NCBI RefSeq assembly: GCF_018917435.1
Contig: NZ_JAHLOQ010000007.1
Coordinates: forward strand, 1-64,000
From: Intestinibacter bartlettii
Lineage (GTDB): Bacteria > Bacillota > Clostridia > Peptostreptococcales > Peptostreptococcaceae
Direction of reading: 5' to 3'
DNA: 64,000 nt
The notes beneath the pieces are model-generated. The model ran no database searches and had not been told where the DNA came from. It worked only from the letters and a program-made list of their open reading frames with translations. Numbering within the stretch: position 1 is the stretch's first letter; each line of letters opens with the position of its first letter. A program made the translations under genes and the position numbers. Shown piece after piece: positions 35,333 to 44,962 of the stretch.

Positions 35333-36469
35333 ATGAAGAAATATAATTTTGATGTTGAAATAAATAGAAAAAATACATATTGTTCAAAATGGGATAACCA
35401 GGGAGGTGATTATATACCTCTTTGGGTTGCTGATATGGATTTTAAAGCTCCACAAAAAATTCTTGATGCAATAAAAGAAAGAGTAGATCATGGTATATTC
35501 GGATATACTTCGTATGACTGGGAGTTAAAAGATGTAATCGTGAATTATTATAAAAAAAATTATAATTATGAAATAGATGAGGAATGGATAGTTTGGGTAC
35601 CGAGTCTTATGCCTGGTAGCAACTTAGCTTGTAGACAGGCAGAAGGTAAGATACTTTATAATACACCAATGTATTCACATATAAGAAAATTACCTACAGA
35701 GGCTAATTGCGAATATCAAGAGATACCTTTAACTAAAGTAGATGGTACTTATACATTTGATTGGGATGCAATGGAGAAAGATATAGATGACGATGTTAAA
35801 GCATTTGTGCTTTGTAACCCACATAATCCAGTTGGTAGAGTATATACTAAAGAGGAATTAGATAGATTATCAAAATTTATAGTAGACCACGATTTACTTC
35901 TTATATCAGATGAAATACATAGTCAACTTATTTTTGAAGGAAGTCATATACCGGCATTCACAATAGATGATGAAATTAAAAATAGAAGTATCACACTAAC
36001 AAGTGCAGGAAAAACATATAACATAGCGGCGATACCTTTTGCTTTTGCCATTATACCAAATGAAAAAATAAGAGAGAAATATAAGAAACTTGCAAATGGT
36101 TTATTTGCTACTCTAAATGCATTAACAATAAAGGCTATAAAGTCAGCATACACAGAGTGTGATGATTGGAGAGAAGAACTTTTAGAATATTTAAAAGAAA
36201 ATAGAGATTATTTAGAAGAGAGAATTGCCAAAATAGATGGATTATCTGTTAATCATAATGAAGCGACTTATCTTGCATGGATAGATCCAACAGAACTACA
36301 TTTAGACAATCCATGGGAGTTCTTTAGAGAAAAAGCAGGCGTTAATTTTTCTAATGGACTTGATTTTGGGGGAGATGGATACTTAAGGGCAAATTTTGCT
36401 TGCACTAGGAAAACATTAAAAGAGGCACTAGATAGAGTAGAGAAAGTTGTTAACGAAATAAATAAATAG
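35333..36469 (+). CDS. PatB/MalY-type aminotransferase (probable cystathionine beta-lyase)
   Basis: A 378-residue fold type I PLP enzyme of the MalY/PatB family. Family hallmarks are YCSKWD, PLWVADMDFKAP near the N-terminus, NPHNPVGRVY, SDEIHSQL, the PLP lysine in SAGKTYNIA and the C-terminal FACTRKTLKEALDRV. These enzymes usually split C-S bonds of cystathionine, cystine or cysteine. Located inside an amino acid ABC operon, it probably acts on the imported amino acid. GGGGAATAAAGT precedes the ATG. Confidence 0.87.
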   Translation: MKKYNFDVEINRKNTYCSKWDNQGGDYIPLWVADMDFKAPQKILDAIKERVDHGIFGYTSYDWELKDVIVNYYKKNYNYEIDEEWIVWVPSLMPGSNLACRQAEGKILYNTPMYSHIRKLPTEANCEYQEIPLTKVDGTYTFDWDAMEKDIDDDVKAFVLCNPHNPVGRVYTKEELDRLSKFIVDHDLLLISDEIHSQLIFEGSHIPAFTIDDEIKNRSITLTSAGKTYNIAAIPFAFAIIPNEKIREKYKKLANGLFATLNALTIKAIKSAYTECDDWREELLEYLKENRDYLEERIAKIDGLSVNHNEATYLAWIDPTELHLDNPWEFFREKAGVNFSNGLDFGGDGYLRANFACTRKTLKEALDRVEKVVNEINK

Positions 36470-36482
36470 AGAAAGGGGATAT

Positions 36483-36549
36483 AAAGTTAAATTTTACTTA
36501 ATTTAAGGTGGAATTTAACTTTATGTTTATTGATAGATATGGAGAATAA
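36483..36549 (+). promoter_or_regulatory. Leader hairpin and 8-codon reading frame overlapping the ABC ATPase start
   Basis: AAAGTTAAATT (36483-36493) pairs perfectly with AATTTAACTTT (36512-36522), placing AAGGTGG (36505-36511) in the loop. ATG 36523 follows directly and opens MFIDRYGE, which stops at 36549, ten bases past the ATPase start at 36539. The ATPase start has no ribosome binding site of its own at normal spacing. Translational coupling is inferred. Confidence 0.45.
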
Positions 36550-37324
36550 TACTGTAGTAAGCATAAAAAATTTACATAAATCATTTGGAGATGTTGAAGT
36601 ATTAAAAGGAATTGATATGGATATAAAAAAGGGTGAGGTTGTAGCAATTTTAGGTCCAAGTGGTTCTGGTAAGACTACCTTTTTAAGATGTTTAAATTTT
36701 TTAGAAACAGCAGATAAAGGTATTGTTGAGATAGGAGGACAAAGAGTAGATTGCCAAGATAAAGGAAAGCAACAAAAAAAGAAAATTATAGAACTAAGAA
36801 GAAATACAGCAATGGTATTTCAAAATTATAACTTGTTTAGTCATAGAACTCTTATAGAAAATGTTATGGAAGGACTTGTTGTTGTTCATAAAATGGATAA
36901 AACAGAGGCATATGATAAAAGTAAAAAGATGCTAGAGAGAGTAGGGCTTGGAGAAAGAATAAATTACTATCCTCATATGATTTCAGGGGGGCAGAAGCAA
37001 AGAGCTAGTATGGCTAGGGCATTAGTACTTAATCCCTATGTAATATTATTTGATGAACCAACATCAGCATTAGACCCAGAGCTTATAGGAGAAGTATTAG
37101 ATACTATGAAACAGATAGCAGATGAAGGTATTACAATGATTGTTGTGACTCATGAAATGTTATTTGCTAGGGATGTAGCTGATAGGGTAATATTTATGGA
37201 TAAGGGTGTTATAGTAGAACAAGGAACATCTAAACAAATATTTACACAACCTAAAGAAGAGAGAACAAAAAAATTTTTATCTAGATTTATGGTTTTGGAA
37301 ACTGCGGAAAATTATCATATATAA
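36539..37324 (+). CDS. Amino acid ABC transporter ATP-binding protein
   Basis: A 261-residue ATPase from ATG 36539; a TTG at 36530 would add three residues but no ribosome binding site supports it. It has Walker [21 protein letters not shown], signature [15 protein letters not shown] and Walker [14 protein letters not shown], matching the polar amino acid family. It completes the transporter started at 33641. Its translation may depend on the short overlapping frame at 36523. Confidence 0.9.
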   Translation: MENNTVVSIKNLHKSFGDVEVLKGIDMDIKKGEVVAILGPSGSGKTTFLRCLNFLETADKGIVEIGGQRVDCQDKGKQQKKKIIELRRNTAMVFQNYNLFSHRTLIENVMEGLVVVHKMDKTEAYDKSKKMLERVGLGERINYYPHMISGGQKQRASMARALVLNPYVILFDEPTSALDPELIGEVLDTMKQIADEGITMIVVTHEMLFARDVADRVIFMDKGVIVEQGTSKQIFTQPKEERTKKFLSRFMVLETAENYHI

Positions 37325-37330
37325 AAAGAG

Positions 37331-37373
37331 AAAGTGGATATTTAAAATTATATTTTATATATCTACTTTTTTT
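37331..37373 (+). terminator. Terminator after the second amino acid ABC operon
   Basis: AAAGTGGATAT (37331-37341) pairs with ATATCTACTTT (37359-37369; one G-U pair), followed by TTTT. Repeat copy C begins immediately. Confidence 0.8.
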
Positions 37374-37424
37374 AATTGCAAGGAAATTATATATTATCTG
37401 GTTTGTGGATAATTTATAATTTCC
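37367..37424. repeat. 43-nt palindromic repeat, copy C
   Basis: The core 37382-37424 is 43 nt: GGAAATTATA, a middle with TTGTGGATAA, and TATAATTTCC. CAAGG before it and CCTTG (about 37434) after it may pair as an outer stem. Arms and middle match copies A and E. Confidence 0.65.
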
Positions 37425-37494
37425 AACCTATTACCTTGAGCAACGGAATCTCCGATTCGTTGGCGACATGAACGAAGTGAATTTTTTATATAAT

Positions 37495-37520
37495 AAAAAA
37501 GAAGCCTTATTCAGACTTCC
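37495..37520 (-). terminator. Possible minus-strand terminator downstream of pflA
   Basis: On the minus strand, GAAGTC/GGCTTC (6 bp with one G-U pair) is followed by TTTTTT. It is 160 bases after the pflA stop. The region between (37425-37679) also has a bulged hairpin at 37440-37461 (CAACGGAATC...GATTCGTTG) with no known role. Confidence 0.5.
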
Positions 37521-37679
37521 AAAGTATAAAAAAATTATAAAGTTTAATAACTTTAAAAATATATAAGGGCATTTTAATCGCATATAAAAACTATAAAAAT
37601 ATAATTTCTGCATGCTTTTAAAGTGTGCATTAATTAAATTAATGTATTGACTTATCTATAATAATATCCAATATGGATA

Positions 37680-38426
37680 CTATTTAGCAACTTTATTGTT
37701 GTGAACTTCTACACCGAATGATTCAACAATATCGCTAGCACGTTTAACTTCTTCAGGAGTAGGTTCTTTTACATCTTTAAGTTCGTATTCAAATCCCATG
37801 TTCTCCCATTTGTGAATTCCCATACCGTGATATGGTAAAAATTCAACACGGTCAACGTTATTTAGAGTAGAGATGAATTGACCTAATTTTTCTAAGTCTT
37901 TTTGATCATCTGTTATACCAGGGACAAGAACTTGTCTAATCCAAACTGGAATATTTCTTTCATCTAAATGTTTTGCTAGTTTAAGTGCTTTTTCATTTCC
38001 AACACCTGTTAGTTGTTTACATTTTTCATTATCTATATGTTTTATATCTAATAAAACAAGGTCAGTGTAGTCTAGTAATTTATCTACTTTCTCAATATCA
38101 GCAAATCCTGCAGTATCAAGGCATGTATGTATACCTAATTCTTTGCATTTTGAGAATAATTCAGTAACAAATTCAGCTTGTAGAGTAGCCTCGCCACCAG
38201 AAGCTGTTACACCACCACCAGAGAATTGCATATAAGTTTGATATTTCATTATATCTTGTGTTAATTCATCAACAGTGTATTCTTTTCCGCAATTTGGTTT
38301 CCAAGTGTCTCTATTGTGGCAGTATTTGCATCTTAGAGGGCATCCTTGGAAGAATATTATATATCTTATACCTGGTCCATCTACTGTACCAAATGTTTCA
38401 ATTGAGTGTACTCTACCTTTTAACAT
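37680..38426 (-). CDS. pflA: Pyruvate formate-lyase activating enzyme
   Basis: A 248-residue radical SAM enzyme from ATG 38426, seven bases after GGAGG; a TTG at 38432 is too close. The CxxxCxxC cluster is Cys29, Cys33 and Cys36 (GCPLRCKYCHN), preceded by SIETFGTVDGPGIRY, typical of PflA; FSGGGVTASGGEATLQ follows. It installs the glycyl radical on PflB, the next gene upstream on this strand. The gap of 279 bases with a strong terminator suggests that pflA has its own transcription. Confidence 0.93.
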   Translation of the reverse strand: MLKGRVHSIETFGTVDGPGIRYIIFFQGCPLRCKYCHNRDTWKPNCGKEYTVDELTQDIMKYQTYMQFSGGGVTASGGEATLQAEFVTELFSKCKELGIHTCLDTAGFADIEKVDKLLDYTDLVLLDIKHIDNEKCKQLTGVGNEKALKLAKHLDERNIPVWIRQVLVPGITDDQKDLEKLGQFISTLNNVDRVEFLPYHGMGIHKWENMGFEYELKDVKEPTPEEVKRASDIVESFGVEVHNNKVAK

Positions 38427-38627
38427 ATTCAATCCTCCATATAGAATTAGATTCTTCTGTATATAAATATAATTTTCTAAAATATCAGTTATTATTCTAT
38501 GTAAATAATAATATATAAAGTAGAATTTCTAAATCCTATTGGAATATTGTATACATTAAGTACTTTTATGAGATAATTATAAATCAATAAGTTAGAAATG
38601 TCTACCTAAAAAGAAATTTATATATAT

Positions 38628-38663
38628 AAAACCCCAGAGAACTTCAAAATTCTCTGGGGTTTT
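38628..38663. terminator. Strong terminator after pflB
   Basis: AAAACCCCAGAGAA (38628-38641) pairs perfectly with TTCTCTGGGGTTTT (38650-38663) around an 8-base loop. On the minus strand TTTT ends the stem. It is between pflB and pflA, so pflA transcription beyond it would need read-through or its own promoter. Confidence 0.85.
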
Positions 38664-38705
38664 GACATTATTTAAATTTAATTTTAATCAGATTTTAATT
38701 AAATA

Positions 38706-40940
38706 TTAAGCCATTTTACCATGGAAAGTTCTGTTTATAACGTCTAATTGTTGTTCTTTAGTTAATTTTATGAAGTTAACAGCATATCCTGAAACTCTTA
38801 TAGTTAATTGAGGATATTTTTCTGGATGTTCCATTGCATCTTCTAAAGTTGATCTATCGAACACGTTTACGTTTAAGTGATGAGCGTTTTGTCCGAAGTA
38901 TCCGTCCATCATTGATGATAAGTTGTGTATTCTTTCTTCTTTAGTTTTTCCAAGAGCACCTGGTACTATAGAGAAAGTATTTGATATACCATCTTGAGAA
39001 TGTTCGTATGGTAATTTAGCAACTGATGCTAATGAAGCTAATGCACCGCTTGTATCTCTTCCGTGCATTGGGTTAGCACCTGGAGCAAATGGTTGTCCAG
39101 CTTTTCTACCGTCTGGAGTAGAACCAGTTTTCTTACCGTAAACAACGTTTGAAGTTATAGTAAGAACTGATTGAGTATGATAAGAATTTCTATAAGTTTT
39201 ATTTTTTCTTATTTTGTTCATCATATCTTCAACTAAGTAAGCAGCTATTTCATCAGCTCTATCATCGTTGTTTCCGTATTTTGGATAGTCTCCTTCTATT
39301 TCGAAGTCAACAGCTATTCCTTGTTCATTTCTTATAGTTTTAACTTTAGCGTATTTTATAGCTGATAAAGAGTCAGCACAAACTGAAAGACCAGCTATAC
39401 CACAAGCCATAGTTCTGAATACGTCTCTATCATGTAAAGCCATTTCTAAAGCTTCATATGAATATTTATCATGCATGTAGTGGATTATGTTTAATGTATT
39501 TACATATAAGTTAGCTAACCACTCAGTGAATGGTTCGAATCTAGCCATTACTTCATCGTAATCTAAGTATTCAGAAGTTATTGGTTCGAATCTTGGTCCA
39601 ACTTGAACACCTGATTTTTCATCAACACCACCGTTTATAGCGTATAATAATGTTTTAGCTAAGTTAACTCTAGCTCCGAAGAATTGCATTTGTTTACCTA
39701 TTTTCATTGCAGATACACAACAAGCTATTCCGTAGTCATCTCCCCAGTATGGTCTCATTAAGTCGTCATTTTCATATTGAACTGAACTTGTATCTATTGA
39801 TACTTGAGAACAGAAGTCTTTGAATCCTTGTGGGAAGTTGTTTGACCAAAGTACTGTTAAGTTTGGTTCTGGTGATGGTCCAAGAGTATAAAGAGTATTT
39901 AAAACCCTGAATGAGTTTTTAGTTACTAATGTTCTACCATCAACACCTTGTCCACCTATTGATTCTGTTACCCAAGTTGGGTCACCTGAGAATAAATCAT
40001 TGTAATCTGGAGTTCTTAAGAATTTAACCATTCTTAATTTCATAACGAAGTGGTCCATTAATTCTTGAACTTCTTCTTCAGTTATTAATCCAGCTTTTAA
40101 ATCTCTTTCGAAGTATATATCTAAGAAAGTAGAAGTTCTACCGATACTCATTGCAGCACCATTTTGATCTTTTATAGCTGCTAAGTAAGCAAAGTATAAC
40201 CATTGTACAGCTTCTCTTGAGTTAGTAGCTGGTTTAGATATATCGAATCCGTAGCTAGCAGCCATTCTTTTTAATGCTTCTAAAGCTTTTATTTGATCAG
40301 ATAATTCTTCTCTTAATCTTATTACGTCTTCATCTATGCAAGAAACTTCTAATGAAAGTTTTTGAGCATTTTTATCTTCTATTAATCTATCAACACCGTA
40401 TAAAGCAACTCTTCTGTAGTCACCTATTATTCTACCTCTACCGTAAGCATCTGGTAAACCAGTTATTATACCTGATTTTCTAGCTGCTCTCATTTCTGAT
40501 GTATAAGCATCGAAAACACCTTGGTTGTGAGTTTTTCTGTATTTAGTGAATATTTCACTTACTTGTGGATCACATTCGAATCCGTAAGCTTTACAAGAAG
40601 TCTCAACCATTCTTATACCACCTTCTGGCATTATAGCTCTTTTTAAAGGTGCATCAGTTTGTAAACCAACGATTGTTTCTAAATCTTTATCTATATATCC
40701 TGGAGCATAAGCATCTATAGCAGATACAGTTTTTGTATCAACGTCTAATGTTCCGCCGTTTTCTCTTTCTTTTTTAAATAATTCTAAAACTTCATCCCAA
40801 AGTTTTGTAGTATTTTCAGTAGCTCCTGCTAAGAATGAGCTATCTCCTTCATATGGAGTATAGTTAGCTTGGATAAATCCTCTAACATCTATTTCTTTTG
40901 TCCATCTACCTTGTTTGAATCCTTGCCATGCGTTATTCAT
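38706..40940 (-). CDS. pflB: Formate C-acetyltransferase (pyruvate formate-lyase)
   Basis: A 744-residue glycyl radical enzyme that splits pyruvate with CoA into acetyl-CoA and formate. The catalytic pair is Cys407-Cys408 ([11 protein letters not shown]), and the radical glycine is Gly718 in RVSGYAVNF, 26 residues from the end. [16 protein letters not shown] and other conserved blocks are present. AGGAGGAAG precedes the ATG. Formate made here can enter the methyl branch through the formate-THF ligase in the same region. Confidence 0.95.
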   Translation of the reverse strand: MNNAWQGFKQGRWTKEIDVRGFIQANYTPYEGDSSFLAGATENTTKLWDEVLELFKKERENGGTLDVDTKTVSAIDAYAPGYIDKDLETIVGLQTDAPLKRAIMPEGGIRMVETSCKAYGFECDPQVSEIFTKYRKTHNQGVFDAYTSEMRAARKSGIITGLPDAYGRGRIIGDYRRVALYGVDRLIEDKNAQKLSLEVSCIDEDVIRLREELSDQIKALEALKRMAASYGFDISKPATNSREAVQWLYFAYLAAIKDQNGAAMSIGRTSTFLDIYFERDLKAGLITEEEVQELMDHFVMKLRMVKFLRTPDYNDLFSGDPTWVTESIGGQGVDGRTLVTKNSFRVLNTLYTLGPSPEPNLTVLWSNNFPQGFKDFCSQVSIDTSSVQYENDDLMRPYWGDDYGIACCVSAMKIGKQMQFFGARVNLAKTLLYAINGGVDEKSGVQVGPRFEPITSEYLDYDEVMARFEPFTEWLANLYVNTLNIIHYMHDKYSYEALEMALHDRDVFRTMACGIAGLSVCADSLSAIKYAKVKTIRNEQGIAVDFEIEGDYPKYGNNDDRADEIAAYLVEDMMNKIRKNKTYRNSYHTQSVLTITSNVVYGKKTGSTPDGRKAGQPFAPGANPMHGRDTSGALASLASVAKLPYEHSQDGISNTFSIVPGALGKTKEERIHNLSSMMDGYFGQNAHHLNVNVFDRSTLEDAMEHPEKYPQLTIRVSGYAVNFIKLTKEQQLDVINRTFHGKMA

Positions 40941-41332
40941 GTAAGCTTCCTCCTAAATGTCATTGTATAGTTTGGATACTATTAATTGTTATTATTTATT
41001 TTGTAACTTGTAGGAATTAATATTCCTATAAAAAATATTTAAAAAATCTAGCTAGATATATTTCGTTTTTATACGTTTATAATACCATATATCCAGTATA
41101 TTGTATACAAGATTTTTAAAATAAAACTATTAAAAATTTCTTGTCATTTATTATTTGTTTCTTATGTTTTTATATTTACCCTGAGATTTTTAGTTTAAAC
41201 AAAAATATATAAATAAATTTAAAAAAAATTAGAACCCACCCGTATAGCCTTAGAATAACTAGTTTTTCGCAAAAAATAAATATTCATTTTTTTTATAAAA
41301 ATGAATATTTATTATATATAGGAGGGATGACA
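40941..41332. other. Divergent intergenic region pflB/cation exchanger
   Basis: For pflB (minus strand), TGGTATTAT (41087-41079) is a good extended -10 box. A small inverted repeat TAGGAAT/ATTCCTA (41011-41017, 41022-41028) lies in the pflB leader. For the plus strand, a perfect 17-bp stem (41275-41291 with 41297-41313) lies just before the ribosome binding site of the exchanger gene. A GC-richer patch (41233-41250, ACCCACCCG) has no assigned role. Confidence 0.5.
41275..41313 (+). other. Hairpin directly before the cation exchanger ribosome binding site
   Basis: Arms 41275-41291 and 41297-41313 are perfectly complementary over 17 bp around a 5-base loop. The ribosome binding site GGAGGG follows 7 bases later. 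No T-run follows. Confidence 0.55.
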
Positions 41333-42286
41333 ATGGTAATAGTAGTCGTTTTATTTGTTATAGGCTTTATCTTAATATCTAAAGGTGGTGATTTTTTTAT
41401 AAATGCCACAGTAGAGATTGGTAGAAGGACTAATATATCAGAATTGATTTTAGGGGCAACGATAGTTAGTTTTGCTACTACATTGCCAGAACTTACAGTA
41501 TCTTTGTTTGCATCTATAGATAATCATACAACAATGAGTTTGGGAAATGCAGTAGGTTCTATAATATGTAATACTGGTTTGATTTTAGGAATGGTAGTAT
41601 TTATAAGTCCGTTTAAAGCAGATAGAAAGATGTTTGCATCAAAATCTACCATATTATTAATATCAATTATAGCGTTGATTGTTTTAGGATTAGATGGAGC
41701 TATTACTAGAGTTGATGGTTTCATATTATTAATAATTTTTGCTATATATATGTATACAAATTATAAAGGTATATTAAATGATACTAGCAAAAATTATCTT
41801 TATTATTGTATGACGCAACAAAGTGAAATGTCTGTTGTAAAAATAGTTATATCATTTTTAGCAGGGATAACTATGATGATAGTAGGTTCAAGATTATTAG
41901 TAGATAATGGGGTAGAGATAGCAAGTTTTATAGGAATACCACAAGGAATAATAAGTTTAACTGTGATTGCTTTAGGAACGTCACTTCCTGAATTAGTTTC
42001 ATCTATTACAGCAGTTAGAAAAAAACACCATGAAATATGTGTGGGAAATATTCTAGGGGCTAATATTTTAAATATAGTATCTGTAATATCAATCTCATCT
42101 ATACCAAATTCAATACCGATACTTTCACAAAATATAAGGGTTGATTATCCATTTATGATAGCTTTAGTTTTAATTTTAATAATTCCTACTATTATAAAAC
42201 ATAAACTGTATAGAATGCAGGGATTATTAATGTTGGGAACGTACATAACTTATTTAGCAGTTCTTTATTATACATATATGATTTAA
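41333..42286 (+). CDS. Calcium/sodium antiporter (CaCA family, YrbG-like)
   Basis: A 317-residue membrane protein from ATG 41333, six bases after GGAGGG; ATG 41327 directly abuts that site. It has about ten hydrophobic helices in two homologous halves, each with an alpha-repeat: ATIVSFATTLPELTVS and VIALGTSLPELVSSIT, with GNAVGSIICNTG and GNILGANILNIV. This is the K+-independent Na+/Ca2+ exchanger family. The ion in this host is unknown. It is a single-gene unit. Confidence 0.9.
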   Translation: MVIVVVLFVIGFILISKGGDFFINATVEIGRRTNISELILGATIVSFATTLPELTVSLFASIDNHTTMSLGNAVGSIICNTGLILGMVVFISPFKADRKMFASKSTILLISIIALIVLGLDGAITRVDGFILLIIFAIYMYTNYKGILNDTSKNYLYYCMTQQSEMSVVKIVISFLAGITMMIVGSRLLVDNGVEIASFIGIPQGIISLTVIALGTSLPELVSSITAVRKKHHEICVGNILGANILNIVSVISISSIPNSIPILSQNIRVDYPFMIALVLILIIPTIIKHKLYRMQGLLMLGTYITYLAVLYYTYMI

Positions 42287-42307
42287 TTATAATTTAGTAT
42301 TTATTTT

Positions 42308-42341
42308 AAATATAACTAGCTTTTAGCTAGTTATATTTTTA
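42308..42341 (+). terminator. Terminator after the cation exchanger gene
   Basis: AAATATAACTAGCT (42308-42321) pairs perfectly with AGCTAGTTATATTT (42325-42338) around a 3-base loop, followed by TT. Confidence 0.8.
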
Positions 42342-42350
42342 TAAAGAGTA

Positions 42351-42390
42351 GAAAATTATATTTATATTAAAATTGTGGATAGGTACAAAT
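42351..42390. repeat. Decayed palindromic repeat, copy D
   Basis: GAAAATTATA-TTTATATTAAAA-TTGTGGATA follows the left arm and middle of copies A and E, but the right arm is replaced by GGTACAAATT. It lies 10 bases after a terminator, like the other copies. Confidence 0.4.
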
Positions 42391-42701
42391 TAAAAAGGTT
42401 ATTTTATTCACAAGAATTTTAAAAAATATACATAAAAAATGATAATTTCATAGTGGAAATAGGTATAGTAAGTCTATTTGTTTTTTAGACAATAGCTATT
42501 ATTTTAATATGTTTACTTTTGATTGTATTTGTTAAAAGATTAATAAACTTGATTAGAAGTTATGAATGTCCTCAAACGTTGATTTCACGCAAGTATAAAT
42601 TGTTTTAATTTCGGAAAAAATAAGTTTGCATAATGAATGATTTAAATATATAATGGGATAGGTTAGGAATTATGAAAACGGAAAGGAAATAAAAAATTAA
42701 T
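42391..42701. other. Upstream region of the DEAD-box helicase gene
   Basis: The only clear element is a promoter: TTTGCA (42625-42630), 18-bp spacer, TATAAT (42649-42654), giving a short leader of about 40 bases. The rest is A/T-rich without a visible gene. Confidence 0.6.
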
Positions 42702-44327
42702 ATGAATATAACAAAATTTGAAGATTTACCAATTAGTGATGAGATAAAAAGATCAATTGCTGAAATAGGATTTGAAGAGCCATCACCAATACAAGCTCAA
42801 TCAATACCTGTAATTTTATCAGGAAAAGACGTTATAGGACAAGCTCAAACAGGTACAGGTAAAACTGCGGCATTTAGTATACCTATACTTGAAACAGTAG
42901 ATCCTAATAATAAACATTTACAAGCAATCGTATTATGTCCTACAAGAGAACTTGCAATACAAGTTTCTAAGGAAATAAGAAAGCTTGGTAAGTATAAGAG
43001 CGGAATTAAAACATTACCAGTTTACGGTGGTCAACCAATAGATAGACAAATAAAAGCATTAAAGAGTGGAGTACAAGTTGTAATAGGAACTCCAGGACGT
43101 GTAATAGATCATATAAACAGAAGAACTTTAAAATTAGATGATGTTAAAATGGTAGTGCTTGATGAAGCGGACGAAATGCTAGATATGGGATTCAGAGAAG
43201 ATATCGAGTTAATATTAAACCAAACTCCAATAGAAAGACAAACTACTTTCTTCTCAGCTACAATGCCAAAAGAAATTTTAGAGTTAACTAAATTATATCA
43301 ACATGAACCGGAAATAATAAAAGTAGTTAGAAAAGAACTTACAGTTCCAAACATAAAACAATTCTACATTGAAACTAGAAGAGCGAACAAATTAGAAGTA
43401 TTATGTAGATTAATAGATGTATATAATCCAAAATTATCAGTTGTATTCTGTAATACAAAAAGAGGTTCTGATGAATTAGTAAGCGAACTTCAAGCTAGAG
43501 GATACTTTGCAGATGCATTACACGGTGACCTTAAACAAACTCAAAGAGATATCGTAATGGATAAGTTTAGACAAGGTACAATAGATATATTAGTTGCAAC
43601 AGACGTTGCTGCTAGAGGTATAGACGTAGATGACGTAGATATGGTATTTAACTATGATTTACCACAAGACGAAGAGTACTATGTTCACAGAATCGGTAGA
43701 ACTGGACGTGCTGGTAGAGAAGGTGTATCTTTCAGTTTCGTATATGGAAAAGAAATGAGAAAAATGAGAGATATAGAAAGATATACTAAATGTAAATTAG
43801 TTAAACATAGTATACCAACTATAGCAGACGTTGAAGAAAAGAAAGTTGCTGCATTCTTCAAACAAGTTAAAGAAACAGTAAACGAAAGCAACTTAGCAAA
43901 ACAAATAAACTGGGTTGAAGCTCTATGTGAAGAACAAGAATTATCAACTTTAGAAGTAGCTGCTGCATTAGTTAAATTAGCTATGGGTGAAGAATTAAAA
44001 GAAGAAATAATCGAAGAACCATCTAGAAAAGAAGCTAGAAAATCTAAAAAATCTAAAAAAGGTTCAACTGGCGCTGAACACGGAATGGTTAGATTATTCA
44101 TAAACGTAGGTAGAAAACAAAGAGTTCAAGCTAAAGATATAGTTGGAGCTATAGCTGGAGAAGCTGGAATATCTGGTAAATTAGTTGGAACAATAGATAT
44201 ATACGACAAATATACATTTGTTGAAGTTCCAAAAGCAAATGCTAAAAAAGTTTTAGAAAAATTAAAAAATGTTAAAATCAAAGGTAACAAAATTAACATA
44301 GAAAAAGCTAACAAAAAAAATAAATAG
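42702..44327 (+). CDS. DEAD-box ATP-dependent RNA helicase with DbpA-type RNA-binding domain
   Basis: A 541-residue helicase. The Q-motif (FEEPSPIQAQSIP), Walker A AQTGTGKTA, PTRELAIQ, TPGRVIDH, DEAD, SAT and HRIGRTGRAG are all present in order through residue about 335. A helical region and a lysine-rich linker (SRKEARKSKKSKK) follow, then a C-terminal DbpA-type RNA-binding domain (RLFINVGRKQRVQAKDIVGA...). It resembles CshA/DeaD-type enzymes acting in ribosome assembly, cold growth or mRNA decay. It is a single-gene unit. Confidence 0.92.
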   Translation: MNITKFEDLPISDEIKRSIAEIGFEEPSPIQAQSIPVILSGKDVIGQAQTGTGKTAAFSIPILETVDPNNKHLQAIVLCPTRELAIQVSKEIRKLGKYKSGIKTLPVYGGQPIDRQIKALKSGVQVVIGTPGRVIDHINRRTLKLDDVKMVVLDEADEMLDMGFREDIELILNQTPIERQTTFFSATMPKEILELTKLYQHEPEIIKVVRKELTVPNIKQFYIETRRANKLEVLCRLIDVYNPKLSVVFCNTKRGSDELVSELQARGYFADALHGDLKQTQRDIVMDKFRQGTIDILVATDVAARGIDVDDVDMVFNYDLPQDEEYYVHRIGRTGRAGREGVSFSFVYGKEMRKMRDIERYTKCKLVKHSIPTIADVEEKKVAAFFKQVKETVNESNLAKQINWVEALCEEQELSTLEVAAALVKLAMGEELKEEIIEEPSRKEARKSKKSKKGSTGAEHGMVRLFINVGRKQRVQAKDIVGAIAGEAGISGKLVGTIDIYDKYTFVEVPKANAKKVLEKLKNVKIKGNKINIEKANKKNK

Positions 44328-44366
44328 ATATTAAATAAAATTATTTAATATAAATTTTAAACATAA

Positions 44367-44423
44367 GACCACTTAATATAGAGATTGTCATTTTATACTC
44401 AATCAAAGGTTAAGTGGTTTTTC
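44367..44423 (+). terminator. Terminator after the DEAD-box helicase gene
   Basis: ACCACTTAA (44368-44376) pairs perfectly with TTAAGTGGT (44410-44418), followed by TTTTT, with an inner GATTG/CAATC pairing. Confidence 0.75.
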
Positions 44424-44523
44424 TATTTTGTATACAGTTATTTGATAAAAAAAGGTGATAGCTAGTTTTTATTTAAAAAATTACAAATAGAAGGGTCATA
44501 TTCTATAAAAATATTTTAAATTG

Positions 44524-44962
44524 TTAAATATTGTTAATTTGTCTGCTATAATTAAATTAAGATAAAAATTTAGCATTTAAATTATAAAACTTATGATTTA
44601 ACATATTATCATAATTATATTAGAACAAATCGACGTGGCTAAATAAAGCACTTCAGATTTAACATGGAAAGTGAATCAAAAATATTCAAATCCTTACAAA
44701 GGCACTTATATTTAAAAATGCAATTCTATTACAACTTGAGTTTGGTAATATGTTGCAAAAGTATATTTATCTTATTGTAAGGTTGTTTTTTATGCAATTT
44801 TACATGACAAAAATAAGTTATTTAACAATAATGGATTAGAAGTAAGATATATTAATAATTATTAAAAATAGATTATAAAAAATAAAGTTTTTATATTTTA
44901 CGCTCCTCCACAGATACATAGATCACTTATTTGTGTATCCTAGCTAAAATAGGAGGAAATTT
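44524..44962 (+). promoter_or_regulatory. Long structured leader of folT
   Basis: An extended -10 promoter (TGCTATAAT, 44544-44552) gives a leader of about 400 bases. A terminator-like hairpin, ACAACTT (44731-44737) with AGGTTGT (44780-44786) then TTTTT, lies in the middle. Just before the gene, CCTCC (about 44905) can pair with the GGAGG ribosome binding site (44952-44956), with GATACA/TGTATC pairing between. The layout suggests regulation. I compared it by memory with tetrahydrofolate riboswitches and see no match. Confidence 0.5.

Noticed and set aside
37431-37613. 60-codon minus-strand frame and bulged hairpin at 37440-37461
   Set aside because: The frame has no ribosome binding site and low-complexity content; the hairpin has no matching second copy.
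41230-41270. GC-richer patch with ACCCACCCG in the pflB/exchanger gap
   Set aside because: No promoter, terminator or stem around it supports an RNA gene or operator.
44524-44962. Tetrahydrofolate riboswitch before folT
   Set aside because: The conserved THF riboswitch segments as I know them are not present, so I list only an unnamed structured leader.
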